NCBI GenBank assembly: GCA_029776125.1
Contig: JARVJS010000167.1
Location: 1-10,813, forward strand
Source of the DNA: Nitrososphaeria archaeon
GTDB lineage: Archaea; Thermoproteota; Nitrososphaeria; JACIWG01
Direction: 5' to 3'
Length of the DNA stretch: 10,813 nt
Shown here: positions 1 to 5,745 of the stretch, in pieces
Layout of the letters: every line of letters starts with the position of its first letter
Position numbering within the stretch: position 1 is the stretch's first letter
The notes under the pieces: model-generated
Seen by the model: only the letters and a program-made list of their open reading frames with translations
The model's database searches: none
What the model was told of the DNA's origin: nothing
Position numbers and translations under genes: made by a program

Positions 1-1
1 T

Positions 2-424
2 GCCATAGATATTGTTGGAACAGACCATGCACCACATACAATAGAAGAGAAACTTTGTGATAAACCTGCATCAGGTTTCCCTGGACTCGAAACAGCTGTT
101 CCAGTCCTATTTACCCTTGCCAAAAAAGGGTTCATACCATTTTCAAAATTAATTGAAAGCTTAACATCTAATCCAGCAAAAATATTCAACCTTAAAGGTT
201 ATGGCACAATAGATAAAGATAATATTTCAAACCTGACATTCGTAAAATTTGTACCAGAATACGGAATCGACAGCACAAAATTTTATTCAAAAGCAAAATT
301 CACACCATTCAAGGGATTTAAGGCGGAGGTAATGATAGCGAGAACAATTGTAAGAGGGGAAACAGTTTACGAAAAAGAGGCAGGTGTAATTGATGAAAGA
401 AGAGGAAAGGTTATCAAACCTTAG
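2..424 (+). CDS. pyrC: Dihydroorotase, C-terminal part (cut by window edge)
   Basis: About 140 C-terminal residues are present; the 5' end lies outside the window. Dihydroorotases are metal-dependent amidohydrolases that interconvert carbamoyl-aspartate and dihydroorotate in de novo pyrimidine synthesis in the cytoplasm. The fragment opens with GTDHAPH, the family signature; its Asp (bases 23-25) corresponds to the catalytic Asp at the end of the barrel. SGFPGLET follows, matching the substrate-loop signature of type I dihydroorotases. The segment SNPAKIFNL and the tail with VRGETVYEKE are the usual small beta-sandwich ending, in which the protein returns to the second half of the composite domain. 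The reading frame ends in TAG at 422-424. The last 32 bases overlap the next gene, so the two are probably co-transcribed. Hydantoinase or allantoinase relatives share DHAPH, but GFPG and the archaeal context favour PyrC. The presence of pyrF at the other end of the window is supportive only. Confidence 0.88.
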   Translation, partial: AIDIVGTDHAPHTIEEKLCDKPASGFPGLETAVPVLFTLAKKGFIPFSKLIESLTSNPAKIFNLKGYGTIDKDNISNLTFVKFVPEYGIDSTKFYSKAKFTPFKGFKAEVMIARTIVRGETVYEKEAGVIDERRGKVIKP

Positions 425-911
425 GTTCATTGTCGACTGCATGCATGGAAAGCTTGCTAGAAAAATGAGAATATACGGTTATGACACAAAATATGATATA
501 ACGTTAGACGATAATAAGATTATTGAAATTGCAAAAGAGGAGGGAAGAACTATTATAACATCAGATGAAGAGCTAATTAGAAGAGCTAAAACAGAAAATT
601 TGCAAGTAATAAGAGTACCTCTCGACGACGACCTACCTAGAATGATTAAAATATTTAAAGTACTAAAAATTTTGCCTAAAATAGACCCAAAAAGGTCTCG
701 TTGCCCAAACTGCAATAGACAATTAACTATGGTTGACAAAAAAGAAGTACAAAATATCCCAGAAAAAGTTTTGAAAAGGAAAAAAGTATTTTATAAATGT
801 AATGGATGTGGAAAAGTTTACTGGTACGGTTCACACTGGAAAAAGATTAGAGAGTTTGAGAAAACACTTAAGAAGAGATTAAAAGAATTAAAAGAAGGGG
901 AAGAAATTTGA
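393..911 (+). CDS. Mut7-C RNase domain protein with C-terminal zinc ribbon
   Basis: A small protein of 172 residues from the ATG. The first 95 or so residues match the Mut7-C (DUF82) PIN-like nuclease family: FIVDCMHGKLARKMRIYGYDT carries the near-N-terminal Asp and the GKLAR...GYDT signature, and IITSDEEL supplies a second acidic patch. A treble-clef or ribbon-like zinc site follows, with CPNC near residue 105 and CNGC near 137, then YWYGSHW, the usual ending of this family. Members are predicted single-strand RNases; the archaeal function is not established, so a nuclease role is inference. A TTG at 390 is in frame directly before the ATG. The ATG is preferred because GGTG at 383-386, a good anti-Shine-Dalgarno match, sits six bases before it. 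The gene overlaps pyrC by 32 bases and the following AMMECR1 gene by four bases, so translational coupling is likely. Confidence 0.85.
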   Translation: MKEEERLSNLRFIVDCMHGKLARKMRIYGYDTKYDITLDDNKIIEIAKEEGRTIITSDEELIRRAKTENLQVIRVPLDDDLPRMIKIFKVLKILPKIDPKRSRCPNCNRQLTMVDKKEVQNIPEKVLKRKKVFYKCNGCGKVYWYGSHWKKIREFEKTLKKRLKELKEGEEI

Positions 912-1519
912 ATTTAACTGATGAGGATGGAAAATTATTGGTGGAGCTTGCCCGTAAAGCTATAGAAGAATACGTGATTAACAGAAGAAAATATGAGCCT
1001 CCAGAAGAAATTAAGAAAAAGTTTTCAGAAAAAGCGGGAGTCTTTGTAACCATAAATCGTGTAGTTGAAGGGGAAAAGGAGTTAAGAGGATGCATCGGTT
1101 TCCCAGAAGCTATTTTACCATTACATCAGGCCGTAGTCGAGGCAGCGATTGCCGCGGCTGTAGAGGATCCTAGATTTGAACCATTAAGCAAGAGGGAACT
1201 AGATGAAATTTTAGTTGAAGTAAGTGTCCTAACACCACTTCAATTAATAAAGGTTGATTCGCCACTACAATATCCTGAGAAGATAAAGGTTGGAGAAGAT
1301 GGGTTAATGCTCAAATGGATTTGGGGTTCTGGGCTACTGCTTCCACAGGTTGCGGTAGAATATGGATGGGGTGCAAGGGAATTCCTTGAAAACCTTTGCC
1401 TTAAGGCAGGTATAACACCCGATTCATGGTTAAGAAAGGATGTAAAAATTTACAAGTTCCAGTGCCTAATATGGGAGGAGAAAGGGAAAGGTGAGGTTGT
1501 TAGAAAAAAATTAAGTTAA
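908..1519 (+). CDS. AMMECR1 domain protein
   Basis: A 203-residue protein, the normal length for archaeal AMMECR1-family (AmmeMemoRadiSam system protein A) members. The family hallmark LRGCIG is at residues 59-64 and is followed by the expected PLHQAVVEAAIAAAVEDPRF helix and the turn RFEPLS. A second conserved patch, LLPQVAVEYGW, is at residues 144-154, and the C-terminal AGITPDSWL matches the family ending. The biochemical function is unresolved; structures of archaeal homologues show a compact two-subdomain fold with the RGCIG motif in a conserved pocket. The start is TTG, overlapping the upstream stop as TTGA, with the purine-rich stretch AAGGGG seven bases before it. No plausible in-frame ATG lies near the N-terminus. 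The MEMO-like and radical SAM genes that often accompany this family are not in the window; the radical SAM gene on the right is a different family. Confidence 0.92.
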   Translation: MNLTDEDGKLLVELARKAIEEYVINRRKYEPPEEIKKKFSEKAGVFVTINRVVEGEKELRGCIGFPEAILPLHQAVVEAAIAAAVEDPRFEPLSKRELDEILVEVSVLTPLQLIKVDSPLQYPEKIKVGEDGLMLKWIWGSGLLLPQVAVEYGWGAREFLENLCLKAGITPDSWLRKDVKIYKFQCLIWEEKGKGEVVRKKLS

Positions 1520-1534
1520 GAAAAGTGAATAAAG

Positions 1535-1565
1535 AATAAATATTAGTGCTAAATTAAATTTTTTT
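1535..1565 (+). promoter_or_regulatory. Putative TATA box and T-tract ahead of the acyl-CoA synthetase gene
   Basis: The 54-base gap between the AMMECR1 stop and the TTG start at 1574 is very AT-rich. AATAAATATTA (1535-1545) is the best TATA-like element, centred about 33 bases before the start; that would give a leader of only a few bases. A run of seven T at 1559-1565 could act as a U-tract terminator for the upstream three-gene unit. Both readings rest on composition and spacing alone. Confidence 0.4.
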
Positions 1566-1573
1566 CGAAGATT

Positions 1574-3292
1574 TTGGAATCATATAAAAATTTTATAGAA
1601 GCTAGAGACACATTACTAAACTCAAAAGAATATAATGAGGCAAAGGAAAATTTTTCGTGGCCACATGTAGAGGAATTCAATTGGGCATTAGACTATTTCG
1701 ATAAAATGGCGGAAGAAGCGTCAACCCCTGCGATGCTATATGTAGATGATGAAGGGGTAGAAAAAAGCGTAAGCTTCCAAGAGTTAAAAGTAAGGTCTAA
1801 CAAGATTGCGAACTTTTTAAAAGAAGAAGGTTTAGTAAAAGGTGACAGAATACTTCTTATACTGAGCAATTGTGTTGAACTTTTTGAAACATTTTTAGGT
1901 GCAATGAAGTTAGGATGTACAATAATACCAGCATCGCTTCTCTTAACAACAAAAGACATCGAAGATAGAATTTTAAGAGGAAAGATAAAATGCATCATAA
2001 CAGAGAAGGAAACCATAGAAAAAGTTGATGCAGCCGGAAACGTACTAGAATCCTTAAAATGCAAAATTGTTATTGGGGACAAAATAGGGTCATGGAAAAG
2101 CTACTATGAGATAGACGATTTGAGTGGAATATTCAAAAATAATGAGAAATTTCTTCCAACAGATGAACTACTAATATATTTTACTTCAGGAACGACTGCA
2201 AAACCAAAACTAGTTCTTCATACTCACACAAGCTATCCAATAGGACATTTAACTACAATGTATTGGATCGGCTTAAAAAGGGGATACCTACACTATAATA
2301 TAAGTGCACCCGGCTGGGCAAAACATGCCTGGAGCAGTATATTTGCGCCATGGAATGCTGGAGCAACCACATTCGTTTACAATTATAAAGGAAAATTCGA
2401 CCCAAAGAAGATTCTTTCAAAAATAGAAGAATACGAGGTTGATAGTTTATGTGCACCCCCGACAGTCTGGAGAATACTTTTGCAGGAAGATTTAAGCAGA
2501 TATAAACTATCATTAAAGGAGGCTGTCAGCGCAGGAGAACCCCTAAACCCAGAAGTGATAGAAAAAGTGCGAAAAGCCACTAACATTAGTATAAGGGAAG
2601 GATACGGGCAAACGGAGACCACATTACAGATTGGAACATTTCCTGGAATGGAAGTTAGGCCGGGTTCGATGGGAAAAGAGGCGCCAGGATTCAATTTGGG
2701 AATCTTGGATAATGAAGGCAGGGAGTTAGGTGTGGGAGAGGAAGGAACTATTGCTTTGAAGGTTAAACCGTTAAAGCCAATAGGTTTAATGGAATGTTAT
2801 TTAGATCCGTATGAAAAAAATTTTGAAGTTTTTGTAAACCAATGGTATCTTACTGGTGACATGGCGTTCAAGGATAAGGATGGATACTTTTGGTTCATTG
2901 GTCGTGTCGATGATGTATTCAAAAGCTCAGATTATAGGATAAGCCCTTTTGAGCTAGAAAGTGAGCTGCTAAAGCATCCAGCCGTCGTTGAAACAGCAGT
3001 TGTAGCCAGCCCAGATAAAATAAAAGGCGCTATACCAAAAGCCTACATAATCTTAAAAAAAGAGTATAGTGCTGGAGAAGAAGTAGCATACGAAATATTC
3101 AAGTTTATAAAAGATAATATTGCACCATATAAACGGCCTAGAATAATCGAATTTGTCACAGAACTACCTAAAACAGTAAGTGGTAAAATTAAAAGAGGTG
3201 AACTGAGAAGAATTGAAAGTGAGCTTAGAGCAAGTAATCAGAGAAAAGAACACGAGTATTTTGAGGAAGATTTTAGGAAAAAACTTGGATAA
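1574..3292 (+). CDS. AMP-forming acyl-CoA synthetase
   Basis: A 572-residue member of the adenylate-forming superfamily (ANL), which activates a carboxylic acid with ATP and transfers it to CoA. The core motifs are in order: phosphate-binding loop FTSGTTAKPK (residues 203-212), GYGQTETT (343-350), YLTGD (425-429), the hinge GRVDDVFKSSDYRISPFELE (443-462), and PKTVSGKIKR (532-541) with the catalytic Lys at 538. The mid-protein sequence APGWAKHAWSSIFAPWNAGA resembles the medium-chain (ACSM/MacS) branch more than acetyl-CoA synthetase, so a short- to medium-chain or branched acid is the likely substrate; the exact acid cannot be read here. The Gly usual in TSGTTGxPK is Ala, as also occurs in related branches. 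A highly charged tail of about 30 residues follows the A10 motif. The start is TTG; the first residues (ESYKNFIEARD) fit the usual family N-terminus. The gene appears monocistronic. Confidence 0.9.
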   Translation: MESYKNFIEARDTLLNSKEYNEAKENFSWPHVEEFNWALDYFDKMAEEASTPAMLYVDDEGVEKSVSFQELKVRSNKIANFLKEEGLVKGDRILLILSNCVELFETFLGAMKLGCTIIPASLLLTTKDIEDRILRGKIKCIITEKETIEKVDAAGNVLESLKCKIVIGDKIGSWKSYYEIDDLSGIFKNNEKFLPTDELLIYFTSGTTAKPKLVLHTHTSYPIGHLTTMYWIGLKRGYLHYNISAPGWAKHAWSSIFAPWNAGATTFVYNYKGKFDPKKILSKIEEYEVDSLCAPPTVWRILLQEDLSRYKLSLKEAVSAGEPLNPEVIEKVRKATNISIREGYGQTETTLQIGTFPGMEVRPGSMGKEAPGFNLGILDNEGRELGVGEEGTIALKVKPLKPIGLMECYLDPYEKNFEVFVNQWYLTGDMAFKDKDGYFWFIGRVDDVFKSSDYRISPFELESELLKHPAVVETAVVASPDKIKGAIPKAYIILKKEYSAGEEVAYEIFKFIKDNIAPYKRPRIIEFVTELPKTVSGKIKRGELRRIESELRASNQRKEHEYFEEDFRKKLG

Positions 3293-3299
3293 AACACCA

Positions 3300-3316
3300 C
3301 AAAATTTTTAAATTAA
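3300..3316 (+). promoter_or_regulatory. TATA box ahead of asnS, probably giving a leaderless mRNA
   Basis: TTTAAATT at 3307-3314, preceded by an A-rich stretch that can serve as a BRE, is centred about 28 bases before the TTG start at 3339. Archaeal transcription usually begins about 25-30 bases downstream of the TATA centre, which places the mRNA 5' end at or within a few bases of the start codon. No Shine-Dalgarno-like sequence precedes the TTG, consistent with leaderless translation. Confidence 0.6.
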
Positions 3317-3338
3317 CATACTTTGGATAGAATGCGAA

Positions 3339-4652
3339 TTGAGCACAAGATTTAAGGTTGGAGGTAGAAGTCATACAATAAGAGAACTATTCAATGAGAA
3401 TAAGGAGCTAGACACGTGTATACTTGGATGGATACAGAACAAAAGTAGAGTTGGAGGCGTAATATTTTTAACAATAAGAGACGGTTCAGGATACATTCAG
3501 GCCACCTTTAAGAAAGACAATGTACCAAATGAAGTTTTTGAAAAAGTGAAGGAGGCTACAGTCGAGTCAGCAGTCAAAATTGTAGGTAGAACAAAGCAAG
3601 ACAAAAGAGCACCTGGAGGATTAGAAATTGTTGGAAAAGATTTTGAGACTATAGCAAAAGCTGAACCATGGCCTATCGTCAAAAGTGCTGTCAAAGCACC
3701 TTCCTTCCTATACGATATTAGACATCTTTCAATAAGAGGAAAAAAGGCTTCTTCAGTAATAAAAATCAGGTCTAAAGTTATAGAGGCGGCTGCAGACTAC
3801 TTTTTTAAGAACGGATTCTATCTAATAAGTGCACCGACCATCGTGCAATCAGCCTGTGAAGGCGGAGCAACTTTGTTTGAAGTAAACTATTTTGGGAAAA
3901 AAGCGTTTCTTACACAAAGTGCACAATTGTATGAGGAGGCAGCAATAATGGCTTTAGAAAGAGTCTGGACAGTAGAACCATGCTTTAGAGCTGAGAAATC
4001 TAAGACATCAAAGCATCTCACAGAATTTTGGATGATAGAGGCAGAAGTAGCCTTTGCAACACACGATGACATAATGAGACTAGAGGAGGAGCTTGTGGTT
4101 GAAATCACAAATAGAGTTGCTCAAGAATGTGCATATGAGCTAAACATTTTGGGACGAAAATTTAAACCGCCAGAACCACCATTCTACAGGATAACATATG
4201 ATGAGGCAAGAGAATTGATCATGAGGAAAGGAGTGTTTTTTGAGTGGGGAGAAGACATTCCAACAGAAGGGGAAAAGATTATTTCCAATGAATTTGATAA
4301 ACCAGTTTTTATAAAAGAGTTCCCACTTTCAGCAAGAAGCTTCTACCATATGACGAGACCAGACAATGATAAGGTAACATTATCATCAGACCTCATAGCA
4401 CCTGAAGGATATGGCGAAATAACCACAGGCGGACAAAGGTTAAACGACTACAATGAACTTGAAAAACGTGTTATGCAGCAGGAACTGCCCAGAGAAAGTT
4501 TTGAATGGTACCTTGACCTAAGAAAATATGGGATGCCACCACATTCAGGGTTCGGGTTGGGTGTAGAGAGGACTGTTAGATGGATTGCCGGATTAAAGCA
4601 TATAAGGGCAGCCTCACTCTTTCCGAGAACATTAACGCGTCTCAACCCATAA
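3339..4652 (+). CDS. asnS: Asparaginyl-tRNA synthetase (archaeal type)
   Basis: A 437-residue class IIb aminoacyl-tRNA synthetase that charges tRNA-Asn with asparagine. The N-terminal OB-fold anticodon-binding domain (about residues 1-110) contains LGWIQNKSRVGGVIFLTIRDGSG. The catalytic domain follows with APTIVQSACEGGATLF (motif 1 region), LTQSAQLY (192-199), motif 2 FRAEKSKTSKHLTEF (216-230), and motif 3 GFGLGVERTVRWI (404-416). AEKSKT in the motif 2 loop and the ending FPRTLTRLNP identify AsnRS rather than AspRS, whose loop normally reads RAEEHDT-like and whose ending differs. The length matches archaeal AsnRS. The start is TTG; the nearby ATG at 3332 is out of frame. Its presence implies that Asn-tRNA can be made directly rather than only by GatCAB transamidation. 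Confidence 0.92.
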   Translation: MSTRFKVGGRSHTIRELFNENKELDTCILGWIQNKSRVGGVIFLTIRDGSGYIQATFKKDNVPNEVFEKVKEATVESAVKIVGRTKQDKRAPGGLEIVGKDFETIAKAEPWPIVKSAVKAPSFLYDIRHLSIRGKKASSVIKIRSKVIEAAADYFFKNGFYLISAPTIVQSACEGGATLFEVNYFGKKAFLTQSAQLYEEAAIMALERVWTVEPCFRAEKSKTSKHLTEFWMIEAEVAFATHDDIMRLEEELVVEITNRVAQECAYELNILGRKFKPPEPPFYRITYDEARELIMRKGVFFEWGEDIPTEGEKIISNEFDKPVFIKEFPLSARSFYHMTRPDNDKVTLSSDLIAPEGYGEITTGGQRLNDYNELEKRVMQQELPRESFEWYLDLRKYGMPPHSGFGLGVERTVRWIAGLKHIRAASLFPRTLTRLNP

Positions 4653-4670
4653 AAGTAGAGGTTTAAAAGC
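4653..4670 (+). promoter_or_regulatory. BRE/TATA box ahead of radA, probably leaderless
   Basis: TTTAAAAG at 4662-4669, preceded by the purine-rich AAGTAGAGG (BRE-like), is centred 25-26 bases before the ATG at 4691. This is the distance expected if transcription starts at the A of the start codon. The 20 bases between (AACCTATAGC ATACCCATAT) contain no Shine-Dalgarno sequence. It is the cleanest promoter in the window. Confidence 0.68.
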
Positions 4671-4690
4671 AACCTATAGCATACCCATAT

Positions 4691-5695
4691 ATGGTCAAGT
4701 TGGTTAAGGAAGAAGAGTTAGAAGATGAACTGGATGTAGAAAGTATAGATGGGGTGGGACCTACAACTAGAGACAAATTTTATGCCGCAGGAATATATGA
4801 CATAAGACAGATTCTTACATTCAGCCCTCAAGACCTAGTTGAAATTTTGGGAATAAGCTATGATAAGGCTGTGGAAATTTCGAACAAGGCAAGGAAAAAG
4901 TTGACGGACCTAGGTTTAATGGAAAGCTCATTTTCAGTAGCAAGTGAGGTTTTGAAAAGAAGGCTTACAATAGACAGGATAACGACAGGCTCAAACAACC
5001 TAGACAATCTACTTGGAGGGGGCATAGAAGTTGGAGCACTAACAGAATTTTATGGAGAATTTGGAAGCGGAAAGACACAGATATGCCACACATTATGTGT
5101 TACAGTACAACTTCCAAGAGAAAAAAAGGGACTTGATGCTGGAGCAGTATACATTGACACAGAAAACACTTTCAGGCCAGAAAGAATAGAGACAATAGCA
5201 AAGTCGAGAGGATTGAACCCAGAAAACGTTTTAAAAAGAATATTTGTTGGAAAAGTGTATAACGCAAGCCACCAAGAGCTATTAACAAGAGAAATACCAA
5301 ATTATATTGAAAGAGAAAATTGTAGACTTGTTATAGTTGATTCTGCAATGACACACTTTAGGGCAGAATATGTTGGAAGGTCAATGTTATCAGAAAGACA
5401 GCAGAAACTTAACAGGTACCTCCACACACTGCTAAGACTTGCAGAAATATATAAGGTTGCAGTTGTTATAACAAACCAAGTCCAGGCGGCACCAGATGTT
5501 TTCTTCGGAGACCCAACCAAAGCGTCAGGAGGACATGTGATGGCACATGCAAGCACATACCGGATATACTTGAGAAAATCCGGGAAGAACAGGATAGCAA
5601 GAATAGTGGACAGCCCATACCATGCTGAAGCGGACGCAATATTTACACTAACGGATGCAGGAATAGGGGACCCTGAAGAAAACACTAAAAAATAG
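4691..5695 (+). CDS. radA: DNA repair and recombination protein RadA
   Basis: A 334-residue archaeal RecA/Rad51 homologue, which polymerises on single-stranded DNA and catalyses ATP-dependent homologous pairing and strand exchange. The N-terminal helix-hairpin-helix domain (IDGVGPTTRDKFYAAGI, about residues 19-35, through 75) is followed by a linker with the FxxA polymerisation motif FSVA (81-84). The ATPase core has Walker A GEFGSGKT (122-129), the catalytic Glu in DTENTFRPERI (E158), and Walker B LVIVDS (213-218). The L2 region and C-terminal core run TNQVQAAPDVFFGDPTKASG (261-280), then GHVMAHAST and IVDSPYHAEADAIFTL. All key residues are present and the length is typical, so it should be functional. 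The ATG is unambiguous, with the HhH domain beginning directly after a short acidic stretch. The RadB paralogue lacks the HhH domain, which excludes it. Confidence 0.97.
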   Translation: MVKLVKEEELEDELDVESIDGVGPTTRDKFYAAGIYDIRQILTFSPQDLVEILGISYDKAVEISNKARKKLTDLGLMESSFSVASEVLKRRLTIDRITTGSNNLDNLLGGGIEVGALTEFYGEFGSGKTQICHTLCVTVQLPREKKGLDAGAVYIDTENTFRPERIETIAKSRGLNPENVLKRIFVGKVYNASHQELLTREIPNYIERENCRLVIVDSAMTHFRAEYVGRSMLSERQQKLNRYLHTLLRLAEIYKVAVVITNQVQAAPDVFFGDPTKASGGHVMAHASTYRIYLRKSGKNRIARIVDSPYHAEADAIFTLTDAGIGDPEENTKK

Positions 5696-5711
5696 CATCA
5701 ATGTAGTAATA

Positions 5712-5723
5712 TTGTATATATAG
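5712..5723 (+). promoter_or_regulatory. TATA box ahead of the surface protein gene
   Basis: TATATATA at 5715-5722 is centred about 27 bases before the ATG at 5746, so transcription should begin close to or at the start codon. An out-of-frame ATG at 5741 reads only ATG GTA TGG TAA and may or may not lie within the mRNA. Confidence 0.62.
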
Positions 5724-5745
5724 AATATCTTGTGTAGGTTATGGT

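Noticed and set aside
391..396. TGATGA as a C box of a C/D guide RNA (also near 919 and, on the minus strand, near 9882)
   Set aside because: The sites lack a preceding purine or properly spaced D (CTGA) boxes, and the first two lie within coding sequence.
1693..2082. Antisense reading frame of 129 codons within the acyl-CoA synthetase gene
   Set aside because: It is a shadow of a well-supported enzyme gene; no start context or protein motif was seen.
3339..4652. Aspartyl-tRNA synthetase
   Set aside because: The motif 2 loop AEKSKT and the FPRT-type C-terminus match AsnRS, not AspRS.
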